Source: JACVSF01 sp036702855 (GTDB lineage: Bacteria > Cyanobacteriota > Cyanobacteriia > Phormidesmidales > Phormidesmidaceae). From it: a stretch of 33,187 nt of DNA. The first letter of the stretch is position 1. The number at the start of each line of letters is the position of its first letter. The notes under the pieces were generated by a model. That model was given only the letters and a program-made list of their open reading frames with translations, made no database searches and was not told the DNA's origin. Shown here one piece after another: positions 21,239-29,202 of the stretch. Both the position numbers and the translations under genes were made by a program. Location of the stretch: positions 1-33,187 of the forward strand of contig DATNQF010000221.1 in NCBI GenBank assembly GCA_036702855.1. The letters are read 5' to 3'.

Positions 21239-23647
21239 ATGGAATTTTCGATCGCGGCATTACTAGCCAACTTTTCAGGAGATAAGCTCCTCACCCTAAA
21301 GAACCTGGAAAAGAAGCTCAACTGCCAGGATGAGAATAGCGTCCGAGATCTACAGATCGCTGTCGATGCCTTAGAGCGAATTGGTTTGCTGGTAAAGGAA
21401 CGGGGCAAGTATCGCCGGGTCGAAGAGGAAGGTGTTATTGAAGGCAAGCTACGGTGCTCTAGCAAAGGCTTTTGCTTTGCCATTCAAGATGAAGAAGGAG
21501 CGGAAGATGTCTACATTCGCGAGAGCCAGCTCAACACAGCATGGAATGGCGATCGCGTTCTTGTAAAAGTGACCAAAGAGGGCAGTCGTCGCCGCAGCCC
21601 AGAGGGTGAAGTTAAGCTCATTTTGGAGCGAGCAAACGCTTCTGTACTAGCGCGTGTGAAGCAGGAAGAGGAAGACTACAAGGCCGTTCCCCTCGATGAT
21701 CGCCTACTGTTTGAACTGGCGCTTGATGCCAATGGCATTGATTTAAACGAAGCGGTCGATCAACTGGCCCATGTCGAAGTAGTGCGCTATCCACTGGGTC
21801 AAAATCCCCCACGAGGTCGCGTGGCGCAAGTGCTGGGCACCGATGCTGAAGCTGCCTCAGACATTGATATTGTCTTCTGCAAACATGATCTCCCCCGAGA
21901 TTTTCCGGACTTGGTTCATGCGGTGGCAAAGGCATTGCCTAACCGAGTTCGCAAAGCAGATCTGAAAAGCCGGCTTGATCTACGGGATAAACTCACAATT
22001 ACCATTGATGGTCCCAAGGCCCAAGTCACAGACGATGCCTTGTCATTAGAGAGAATTGCAGACGGCACCAAGTGGAGACTTGGGGTTCACATCTCTGATG
22101 TTGCCCACTACCTTCCCGTACAGACCCCAATTGATCAAGAAGCCCTCAAGCGAGGAACCTCCGTTTATCTAGGAGACGAGGTTATTCCCATGCTGCCTCA
22201 GCCGTTGGCAGGCAGCCTCTGCTCCCTACTGGTGGGGAAAGAGCGTCTGGCTGTGTCGGTGTTGGTCACTCTAGATGACACAGGTAAGGTGCTGGAATAT
22301 GAAATTCAGCCGACCGTGGTACAGGTAGACCACCAGCTTAACTATCAGCAGGCTCAGGCAGTTCTAGAGCGGGAGAACCCAGACATCCTGGGTCAGCTTG
22401 GGGTAAAACCCAAAGAACTCCAAGCTTTGGAACCCGTCTATGGGCTACTCGAAGATCTCTTTAAGCTCAGTCAAGCGGTGAAGCAGCAGCGATTTGAGCG
22501 GGGGTCTTTCGAGCTAAATTTGCCTGAATCTGACTTTCCCACCGAAGCTGGAGACACCTCAGCCTCTAAATATCGTTCACCCAAGTTTCAGTATGACGAT
22601 GAAGGCATGCTGGGCGTGATGGTCGTGTCCTCCCTGCTGCCCGCCCGCACCATTGTCACTGAGTTTATGTTGCTGGCAAACCAATTGGTGGCCCAGCACC
22701 TCAAGGCCCTCGGACTGCCTGCCGTCTACCGACTTCACCGCAGACCGGATGCTGCCGACGTGCAGGAGTTGATCAAGCTGGCCGAGAATATGGACATTCA
22801 ACTGTCCTTAGAGAACGAAGAAACCGTTCAGCCTAAGGACTATCAGCGGTTTGTCGAGCAGTTTGCCACCTCCAACTCGGAGAAGATTCTGACCTATCTG
22901 CTCCTAGAAACCTTCAAGCCAGCTTTCTACAGTGCTCATCCCGATATTCACTTTGGCTTGGCACTGACAGATGCCTACACCCACTTCGCCTCTCCCACCC
23001 GTCGCTACCCTGATCTGATGGTTCATCGGGTATTGCATGCTTTGTTTGAGCATGGTCGCGATCGCAGATCAACTCGATCCAAAGAGCGGGTCAATCTGCG
23101 CCACAGTTCTTGCCACGGCGAGATTCAATGGAACGTGCTTCCCCCAGACATTCAGCATGACTTGGAGGACTTGATTAGCCGCATTGTGGTTCACCTTACT
23201 GAGCGGGAGCGGTTGGCTCAAGAGGCTGAGTCGGATCTAGAAGGCCTTAAGAAGGCAGAATTTATGCGATCGCACACCGGGGAAGTTTTCCACGGTCTGA
23301 TCACAGGTGTGCAGTCCTATGGCTTCTTTGTTGAGATCGAAGAATTGCTGGTGGAAGGACTTGTCCACGTCAGCTCTCTCAAGGACGACTGGTACGAGTA
23401 CCGCTCTCGCCAGCAGAAGCTAGTGGGCCGTAAAAACCGCAAGCAGTATCGCCTAGGCGACACGGTTGAGGTACAGGTCAAGAGCGTAGACTACTACCGC
23501 CAGCAGATCGACTTAGTAGCGGTCGGTGGCGGCAGTGAAGCTGGAGAGGACGACGAGGAGGACTTCGCCAATCCTCTGCCAGAGGAGGAGAATGGGGATC
23601 TGCTCAACGACAACGAAGAGGGCAACGGCTACGACGAGGACGAGTAA
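21239..23647 (+). CDS. rnr: Ribonuclease R / RNase II family exoribonuclease
   Basis: An 802-residue 3'-to-5' exoribonuclease. An N-terminal winged-helix (1-65) is followed by cold-shock-like OB domains (66-240), the RNB catalytic domain (about 243-670), an S1 domain (about 681-765) and an acidic tail (767-802). RNB motifs HISDVAHYL, GTSVYLGDEVIPMLPQPL and HFASPTRRYPDLMVHRVL are well kept. In the four-Asp site, the pattern reads D257-GPKAQ-V263-T-D265-D266, so the second Asp of the usual D-x5-D-x-D-D is Val. The adjacent Asp pair, including the residue essential in E. coli, is present. Degrades structured mRNA and processes rRNA by family knowledge. ubiX follows 18 bp later. Confidence 0.92.
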   Translation: MEFSIAALLANFSGDKLLTLKNLEKKLNCQDENSVRDLQIAVDALERIGLLVKERGKYRRVEEEGVIEGKLRCSSKGFCFAIQDEEGAEDVYIRESQLNTAWNGDRVLVKVTKEGSRRRSPEGEVKLILERANASVLARVKQEEEDYKAVPLDDRLLFELALDANGIDLNEAVDQLAHVEVVRYPLGQNPPRGRVAQVLGTDAEAASDIDIVFCKHDLPRDFPDLVHAVAKALPNRVRKADLKSRLDLRDKLTITIDGPKAQVTDDALSLERIADGTKWRLGVHISDVAHYLPVQTPIDQEALKRGTSVYLGDEVIPMLPQPLAGSLCSLLVGKERLAVSVLVTLDDTGKVLEYEIQPTVVQVDHQLNYQQAQAVLERENPDILGQLGVKPKELQALEPVYGLLEDLFKLSQAVKQQRFERGSFELNLPESDFPTEAGDTSASKYRSPKFQYDDEGMLGVMVVSSLLPARTIVTEFMLLANQLVAQHLKALGLPAVYRLHRRPDAADVQELIKLAENMDIQLSLENEETVQPKDYQRFVEQFATSNSEKILTYLLLETFKPAFYSAHPDIHFGLALTDAYTHFASPTRRYPDLMVHRVLHALFEHGRDRRSTRSKERVNLRHSSCHGEIQWNVLPPDIQHDLEDLISRIVVHLTERERLAQEAESDLEGLKKAEFMRSHTGEVFHGLITGVQSYGFFVEIEELLVEGLVHVSSLKDDWYEYRSRQQKLVGRKNRKQYRLGDTVEVQVKSVDYYRQQIDLVAVGGGSEAGEDDEEDFANPLPEEENGDLLNDNEEGNGYDEDE

Positions 23648-23665
23648 CCGTCTATTGCCATTCCC

Positions 23666-24343
23666 ATGAACCCATCTTCTCGGCCCCTAATTGTGGGTAT
23701 TACCGGAGCCTCCGGGCTAGTCTATGCTGTCCGCACCCTGAAGTACCTGCTAGAGGCCCATCACACTGTTGACGTGGTTGCTTCCAAAGCGGTGCAGATG
23801 GTCTGGCAGGCCGAGCAGGCAATCCGGATGCCCTTGGAACCCCTTAAGCAGGAAGCCTTTTGGCGGCAGCAAGCAGGCGTTTCCGAAGCGGGAACGCTTC
23901 GCTGCCATCCTTTTGGCGATGTCGGCGCAACCCTGGCCAGCGGCTCTTTTCGCACAGCAGGGATGCTGATCATTCCATGCAGCATGAGCACAGTGGCAAA
24001 ACTGGCAGCAGGACTCAGCTCTGACCTGCTAGAGCGGGCCGCAGATGTGCAGCTCAAGGAGGGGCGCAAGCTGGTAGTCGTGCCTCGCGAAACGCCCTTC
24101 AGCCTGATTCATCTGCGCAACCTGACGGCTTTAGCCGAAGCAGGGGCTCGGATTGTGCCCGCCATTCCAGCTTGGTATCACAATCCTCAGACGGTCGAGG
24201 ATTTAGTCGATTTTGTGGTGGCGCGTGCGCTCGATCAGTTCGAGATCGACTGTGTACCGCTGAAGCGCTGGCAGGGCCATCTGCACTCAGACTCGCCGAC
24301 ACTGGAGGGTGACAGCCAGGAGCAGGGTGGTTTCGTACAATGA
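23666..24343 (+). CDS. ubiX: Flavin prenyltransferase UbiX
   Basis: A 225-residue flavoprotein that joins dimethylallyl phosphate to FMN, making the prenylated flavin used by UbiD-type decarboxylases. In cyanobacteria this serves plastoquinone-related chemistry. The Rossmann-like GITGASG loop (11-17), the serine cluster IIPCSMSTVAKLAAGLSSDLLERAADVQLKEGRKLVVVPRETPF and PAWYHNPQTVEDLVDFV are the family signatures. The last 25 residues (SDSPTLEGDSQEQGGFVQ) extend past the usual end. It lies 18 bp after rnr, and its stop overlaps the next start (ATGA), so it is inside an operon. Confidence 0.93.
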   Translation: MNPSSRPLIVGITGASGLVYAVRTLKYLLEAHHTVDVVASKAVQMVWQAEQAIRMPLEPLKQEAFWRQQAGVSEAGTLRCHPFGDVGATLASGSFRTAGMLIIPCSMSTVAKLAAGLSSDLLERAADVQLKEGRKLVVVPRETPFSLIHLRNLTALAEAGARIVPAIPAWYHNPQTVEDLVDFVVARALDQFEIDCVPLKRWQGHLHSDSPTLEGDSQEQGGFVQ

Positions 24344-25359
24344 ACAGGGCAAGCAAAAGGCAGTGGTCTATGGCAACTCCTCGTCTTCTGGTCGTGTTTC
24401 TGCTGTTGGCGGCAGTGACGATCCTGGTGCTGCAAAATACCTCCCCAGCTTTGCCGCTGGTCTTTTTGGGGGTGCGAACCTCAGCCTTACCGCTGGCTGT
24501 TTGGCTGGTGGGTGCGATCGCATTGGGCAGCCTCACCAGCGTACTCCTAGCAACTTTAGTATCTGCTGGCACACCTGATTCTGGCCGAAGCAGCCGTCGG
24601 CCCAGCCGCTTTGGGCGTCGCATTGATGCCCCCAACACGTCCAACCCACCCCCCTCGTCAGATAGGGCTAGAGGCGGGTCCGCAAAGTCACGGCCCACTG
24701 ATCCCGCAGCGGGCGGCGAGTGGGGAGAGTGGACAACTTTCAGATCCCCTAGCCAGTGGGACGACTGGAACCAGGCCGACCAAGCCTCAGGGGGGGCAGA
24801 TTCTCAGAACAAAGGTCCACGCTGGGGGCGCAAGCGAGCAGCAGAGCAGGCCCAAAAAGTTGACGAGTCTTGGCAAGAGTTGTCTGATGGCTGGGATGAA
24901 TTGGAGAATGTGCGCTACAAGCCCAGAGGAGTCAGCCCGGTTGCCGATGCCCTAGATGACCTCGATCAAGGTTGGGACGAGTATCCTGATGAATCTGGTA
25001 ATCGCTCCCCTGCTTCCCGCCAGGATTTTGAAGCCAACCAGTCGCCTAAGCGGGTTTACCGAGATGGCTCAATTTACTCCTACAGCTACCGGGATCCAGA
25101 CAGCACCGTTCAGGGACGTACCGATTCTGTTTATGGCCCTGAGGATAGCGAGGACTATGACGACGATTATGAGGAGAATGAGGATTTTGAGAACGAAGAT
25201 GGCTCTGATTCTGAAGCGTTAAGAGACCCACGCTTAGGCCCTGATGGCGTTGTCGATGCTGACTATCGAGTCATTGTTCCCCCGTTACGTTCTCTACAAA
25301 GGACAAATTCTGACGACGAGGATGATGACAATTGGGTCGATGGGCCACCCAACCCCTAA
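24340..25359 (+). CDS. LapA-like (DUF1049) membrane protein with long acidic tail
   Basis: A 339-residue protein. The first 80 residues carry two membrane helices, RLLVVFLLLAAVTILVLQNTSPALPLVFLGVRTSALPLAVWLVGAIALGS in outline, a LapA/DUF1049 arrangement. The remaining 250 or so residues look disordered and acidic, with repeated WDEL/WDDW/WDEY motifs (about 120-215) and a DDDYEEN stretch. Start overlaps the ubiX stop by 4 bases, implying translational coupling; ATG 24370 is an alternative. LapA homologues in E. coli interact with lipopolysaccharide-assembly factors. The Trp-Asp-rich tail is unusual, probably cytoplasmic, and may be a protein-binding platform. Confidence 0.75.
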   Translation: MNRASKRQWSMATPRLLVVFLLLAAVTILVLQNTSPALPLVFLGVRTSALPLAVWLVGAIALGSLTSVLLATLVSAGTPDSGRSSRRPSRFGRRIDAPNTSNPPPSSDRARGGSAKSRPTDPAAGGEWGEWTTFRSPSQWDDWNQADQASGGADSQNKGPRWGRKRAAEQAQKVDESWQELSDGWDELENVRYKPRGVSPVADALDDLDQGWDEYPDESGNRSPASRQDFEANQSPKRVYRDGSIYSYSYRDPDSTVQGRTDSVYGPEDSEDYDDDYEENEDFENEDGSDSEALRDPRLGPDGVVDADYRVIVPPLRSLQRTNSDDEDDDNWVDGPPNP

Positions 25360-25392
25360 CCAGATTTAACCACTCTCTACCTCACGTCGTTT

Positions 25393-25433
25393 AGACGCGG
25401 TAAATTGCGTCTCTATTCATTGCGTCTCTATTG
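25393..25433. repeat. GCGTCTCTA-type palindromic/tandem repeat
   Basis: Two tandem 15-bp units ATTGCGTCTCTATT(C/G) span 25404-25433, and AGACGC (25393-25398) pairs with GCGTCT (25407-25412). It resembles a truncated member of the GTAGAGACG...CGTCTCTAC repeats that are abundant in filamentous cyanobacteria. It lies just ahead of aroK. Confidence 0.5.
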
Positions 25434-25446
25434 ATATTGAGAAACC

Positions 25447-26022
25447 ATGACAAATTTTGATTTGAAAGGAACCAACCTCTATTTGATTGGCATGATGGGT
25501 GCTGGCAAAAGCTCAACGGGAGCACTCCTCGCTAAACAGTTGGGGTATCAATTTTTAGATACTGATACCCTGATTGAAAAAGCCGTTGGCATGACCATTT
25601 CCGAGCTGTTTGCGACTCAGGGAGAAGAGTCCTTTCGCCAGATGGAAACCCAAGTGTTGTCGCAACTATCGGCATATACTCGCCTAGTGGTGGCGACTGG
25701 GGGCGGCATTGTCACTCAGCAGATGAATTGGAGCTATTTGCAGCATGGCGTGGTGGTCTGGCTAGATGTACCGCTGGATCTCCTACAGCAACGCCTCCAA
25801 GGGGATACTCAGCGACCACTCTTGCAGCAGGAAGATTGGCCCCAAACCCTACAAAAACTGCTGGAACAGCGGGAACCGCTCTATGCCCAAGCTGACCTGC
25901 GCGTGACGGTAGCCCCAGGGGAAGATGAAGCTGCGATCGCAACTCGAACATTAGAGCTACTGCAAGCACGCATTGAAGCCGATCAACAAAGCCGTCCACA
26001 CCCCGACACTCCAGCTTCCTAA
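25447..26022 (+). CDS. aroK: Shikimate kinase
   Basis: A 191-residue P-loop kinase that phosphorylates shikimate at O3 in aromatic amino acid and quinone biosynthesis. Walker A is GMMGAGKSS (15-23), shikimate-binding Asp38/Asp40 (FLDTD) and Arg64 (ESFRQME) are present, the GGG motif is at 85-87 (VATGGGIV), and the LID Arg is in DTQRPLL. The C-terminal 20 residues are a Gln/Pro-rich extension. Transcribed in the same direction as the rnr-ubiX unit, 87 bp after the LapA-like gene and 104 bp before argB, so it may be in a shared transcript. The product is cytoplasmic. Confidence 0.95.
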   Translation: MTNFDLKGTNLYLIGMMGAGKSSTGALLAKQLGYQFLDTDTLIEKAVGMTISELFATQGEESFRQMETQVLSQLSAYTRLVVATGGGIVTQQMNWSYLQHGVVVWLDVPLDLLQQRLQGDTQRPLLQQEDWPQTLQKLLEQREPLYAQADLRVTVAPGEDEAAIATRTLELLQARIEADQQSRPHPDTPAS

Positions 26023-26126
26023 CAGACTTCCTAATAGGGCAGCCTGATACACTACAGGAACGGCTTTTGATAGCCACACTCCGGCCATTCCTCAGACCCC
26101 TCTCAACACAGTCCTGCCGTAGACCC

Positions 26127-27032
26127 ATGGTTCACACCCCTACCGAGAAACACGACTTGATTCAGGAAGAAGCTGCCGCTCGTGTGCAGATTCTCAGCGA
26201 AGCGCTGCCCTACATTCAGCAGTTTCGGGGTCGCACTGTCGTGGTTAAATACGGCGGTGCAGCCATGAAAGACGGCAGCCTCAAAGCTGATGTCATCCGC
26301 GACATTGTCTTTATGGCTTGCGTCGGCATTCGCCCTGTTGTGGTCCACGGAGGGGGGCCTGAAATCAATACCTGGCTGAGTAAGCTCGGAATCGAACCTC
26401 AGTTCAAGGACGGTCTGCGCGTCACCGATGCCCCCACGATGGACGTCGTAGAAATGGTGCTAGTAGGCCGGGTTAATAAAGAACTGGTTTCGTTGATCAA
26501 CCAGTCAGGCGGCAAAGCAATTGGCCTGTGCGGTAAAGATGCCAACCTTATGACCGCCCGCCCGCAAGGAAGTGAAGACATTGGCTTTGTGGGTGAGGTC
26601 AGCAGCGTGGATGCCCACATTCTCAAATCCTTGGTCGAGGCGGGCTACATTCCCATTGTCTCCAGTGTGGCTGCGGATGATCACGGTCAGGCGTACAACA
26701 TCAATGCCGACACCGTCGCTGGGGAAATTGCAGCCTCGCTTGGAGCCGAAAAGCTGATTTTGTTGACTGACACCCGGGGCATTCTGCGCGACTACAAAGA
26801 CGCTTCTACTCTGATCCACAAACTGGATATTCAGCAGGCTCGTCAACTGATCGACGAAGGCGTTGTCTCCGGCGGCATGATTCCTAAAGTGAACTGTTGC
26901 GTGCGTTCCCTGGCCCAGGGAGTAGGAGCAGCCCATATTATTGACGGTCGGGTTCCCCACGCACTGCTGCTCGAAATTTTCACTGACTTGGGCATCGGCT
27001 CTATGTTGGTAGCTTCGGGATTTCACGCGTAG
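26127..27032 (+). CDS. argB: N-acetylglutamate kinase
   Basis: A 301-residue amino acid kinase catalysing the second step of arginine synthesis. Lys41 (VVKYGGAAM), the GGGPEI loop at 75-80, GLRVTDAPTMDVVEMVL, INADTVAGEIAASL and SGGMIPK are diagnostic. The N-terminal helix (TEKHDLIQEEAAARVQILSEALPYIQQF) marks the hexameric, arginine-inhibited class, whose cyanobacterial members are activated by PII under nitrogen excess. ATG 26127 is chosen because the 20 upstream in-frame codons lack family similarity. Its own terminator follows at 27060-27088. Confidence 0.95.
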   Translation: MVHTPTEKHDLIQEEAAARVQILSEALPYIQQFRGRTVVVKYGGAAMKDGSLKADVIRDIVFMACVGIRPVVVHGGGPEINTWLSKLGIEPQFKDGLRVTDAPTMDVVEMVLVGRVNKELVSLINQSGGKAIGLCGKDANLMTARPQGSEDIGFVGEVSSVDAHILKSLVEAGYIPIVSSVAADDHGQAYNINADTVAGEIAASLGAEKLILLTDTRGILRDYKDASTLIHKLDIQQARQLIDEGVVSGGMIPKVNCCVRSLAQGVGAAHIIDGRVPHALLLEIFTDLGIGSMLVASGFHA

Positions 27033-27059
27033 GCCCACTTTCGTAATTTTCAAAAAGCA

Positions 27060-27088
27060 AGAGAGGGCGCAAGTTTTGCGCCCTCTCT
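27060..27088. terminator. 13-bp hairpin between convergent argB and the next gene
   Basis: AGAGAGGGCGCAA (27060-27072) and TTGCGCCCTCTCT (27076-27088) with a 3-nt loop form a very strong stem. TGCTTTTTGAAA follows on the minus strand, so it terminates the minus-strand gene well; ATCAAAAT follows on the plus strand. Confidence 0.8.
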
Positions 27089-27124
27089 ATCAAAATCCTA
27101 CTCACAAGAATAGGGAAACAAGAA

Positions 27125-27475
27125 CTACTGCTTGGGCCGCTTCATCCGAGTCAGGCCCATTGCTCCTTTCATTCGATTGAGTTCGGTTTCAATATCTTTT
27201 TGCCAATTCTCTGAAGGAGTCGGCTCAGTCTGAGGCAAGTTTTTGCCAGAGCGACGGTAGAGATCGTCTAGCTGCCGCTGAAGGGGAAAAGGCAGCAGAG
27301 CAAACAAGATAATGCCAAAGGGCGTGAACAGCATCAGCACCAGCATGATCCACAACGGGGTGCTGCGATACCCGGCTTTAACAAGTAGCGCCCAGCAGAT
27401 TAAGCCCCAAAAAACGGCAGCACCTAGCACGTACAGCCCCTGAAAGGACAACCAACCGAGGTGTCCTGAAATCAT
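27125..27475 (-). CDS. Small two-helix membrane protein, unknown function
   Basis: 116 residues with two transmembrane helices, about 11-33 (GLYVLGAAVFWGLICWALLVKAG) and 40-63 (PLWIMLVLMLFTPFGIILFALL). A soluble charged tail follows (QRQLDDLYRRSGKNLPQTEP...LNRMKGAMGL). I do not recognise a named family. ATG 27475 follows AGAAAAAATG without a clear ribosome-binding site. The FAD enzyme is divergent, 169 bp away. The tail probably lies in the cytoplasm. Confidence 0.7.
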   Translation of the reverse strand: MISGHLGWLSFQGLYVLGAAVFWGLICWALLVKAGYRSTPLWIMLVLMLFTPFGIILFALLPFPLQRQLDDLYRRSGKNLPQTEPTPSENWQKDIETELNRMKGAMGLTRMKRPKQ

Positions 27476-27644
27476 TTTTCTTCTCCAGGTGGGAATGGCA
27501 GTGCCTTCAGCATAACCAGGGTTTCCGGTTCCCGGCAGGGCCGATGGTTAGGGGATAGCTACGCGATCGCACCTTCCCATTCCGCAAAAGGCTAATCAGG
27601 TATGCCATCCTAAAAAGTGGCGTTACATTCCTTTACACAGTGCA

Positions 27645-29189
27645 ATGACATCTGAAGCAGACATTGTAGTGATTGGGAGCGGCATTGGCGGTCTGAGCTG
27701 CGCCGCACTGCTAGCCCGCTACGGCTATGAGGTCATTGTTTGCGAAAGCCACACTATCCCAGGGGGAGCAGCTCACAGCTTCGAGCGCAACGGCTTTCGG
27801 TTTGACTCCGGCCCTTCCTTGTACTCCGGCCTGTCCCACAGTCCCTCAACCAATCCCCTGAGGCATGTACTAGATGCAATCGAGGAAGACCTAGAGTGGG
27901 CAACCTACAGCACTTGGGGCGTATGCGTTCCAGAAGGCGATTTTTTGACCAGCGTAGGAACTGACTCATTCTGTGAGGTGTTGCAGCAGTTGCGAGGAGA
28001 AGCGACTGTGCAGGAATGGCGAAGGTTACAGCAGGTGATGGAACCGCTGGGGAAGGGTGCGATCGCACTTCCCCCGGCTGCCGTTCGCTATGACTGGGGT
28101 GCTTTTAGAACAATTGCCCCCTTTGCCCTAACCCTTTTGCAGCAAGCGCCTAACCTGGGCCAATTAAACGGCCCTTTCAGCCGAGTGATGGAGCGGGTCG
28201 TACACGATCCCTTTGTTCGCAATTGGCTCGATTTGCTGTGTTTCTTGCTCTCGGGTTTACCTGCTAGCGGTACCAGTGCCGCCGAGATGGCCTTTATGTT
28301 TGCCGAGTGGTACAAGCCAGGGGTAAAGCTCGACTATCCACTGGGTGGCAGTGGGGCAATCGTCAACGCTCTAGTGCGAGGGTTGGAGAAATTTGGCGGA
28401 AGGCTCCTAGTCGGAGCCCATGTCGGAACGATTCAGGTAGAGGGCGGACGGGCGACAGGCATTCAACTTCGCAGCGGGGAAACAGTCAAGGCACGACAGG
28501 CCGTAATCTCGAATGCGTCCATCTGGGACACCTTAAAGCTGTTGCCCGATGGCTCCGTGCCAAAACGTTTTGTCGAGCAGCGGCAGGCCACCCCGGAGTG
28601 TGAAAGCTTTATGCACCTACATCTAGGCATTGATGGCACAGGCCTGCCTCCCAATCTAGCCTGCCACTACATCGTGGTAAACGATTGGAGCCGAGGGGTT
28701 ACGGCCCCTCAAAACGTCGTGCTAATCTCAATTCCCTCCCTACTCGATCCGTCGTTGGCTCCACCCGGCAAACAGGCCATTCACGTCTACACCCCTGGCA
28801 ACGAACCCTACGACCTTTGGCAGGGACTCGACCGTCACAGTGAGGCTTACGCCAAGCTGAAGCAACAGCGTGCCGAAGTGATGTGGCAAGCCCTAGCGCG
28901 GATTATTCCCGACATTCGCCAGCGCTGTGAAGTAAGCCTAGTCGGCACTCCCCTAACTCACGAGCGGTATCTGCGACGGCATCGGGGTACTTACGGGCCA
29001 GCCATTTCAGCCAGTGAAGGGTTCTTCCCGGGCGCTAAAACACCGCTGCCAGGGCTTCTCTGCTGTAGCGACTCCACCTTTCCCGGCATTGGCCTACCTG
29101 CGGTCGCGGCCAGCAGCCTGATCACAGCCAATACCCTAGCAACGGTCAAACAGCATCGCGAGATGCTACAGCAGATTCGGTTGGCTTAG
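27645..29189 (+). CDS. FAD-dependent CrtISO/CrtI-like oxidoreductase
   Basis: A 514-residue flavoprotein. The dinucleotide loop VVIGSGIGGLSCAALLARYGYEVIVCE (about 9-35) and the C-terminal FAD motif LLCCSDSTFPGIGLPAVAASS are those of the phytoene desaturase/carotenoid isomerase family. PLGGSGAIVNALVRGLEKFGG and KARQAVISNASIWDT are also family-like. It is less like true CrtISO or CrtI than those are to each other, so reaction and substrate (carotenoid isomerisation, desaturation or another polyene) remain open. It faces a P450 gene tail to tail with 13 bp between stops. Probably thylakoid-membrane associated. Confidence 0.85.
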   Translation: MTSEADIVVIGSGIGGLSCAALLARYGYEVIVCESHTIPGGAAHSFERNGFRFDSGPSLYSGLSHSPSTNPLRHVLDAIEEDLEWATYSTWGVCVPEGDFLTSVGTDSFCEVLQQLRGEATVQEWRRLQQVMEPLGKGAIALPPAAVRYDWGAFRTIAPFALTLLQQAPNLGQLNGPFSRVMERVVHDPFVRNWLDLLCFLLSGLPASGTSAAEMAFMFAEWYKPGVKLDYPLGGSGAIVNALVRGLEKFGGRLLVGAHVGTIQVEGGRATGIQLRSGETVKARQAVISNASIWDTLKLLPDGSVPKRFVEQRQATPECESFMHLHLGIDGTGLPPNLACHYIVVNDWSRGVTAPQNVVLISIPSLLDPSLAPPGKQAIHVYTPGNEPYDLWQGLDRHSEAYAKLKQQRAEVMWQALARIIPDIRQRCEVSLVGTPLTHERYLRRHRGTYGPAISASEGFFPGAKTPLPGLLCCSDSTFPGIGLPAVAASSLITANTLATVKQHREMLQQIRLA

Positions 29190-29202
29190 GGGCAGCAGCA
29201 GA

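Noticed and set aside
24099..24698. 199-codon ORF antisense to ubiX and the LapA-like gene
   Set aside because: Both sense genes are well supported, and the antisense product is Pro/Ser/Arg-rich with no domain.
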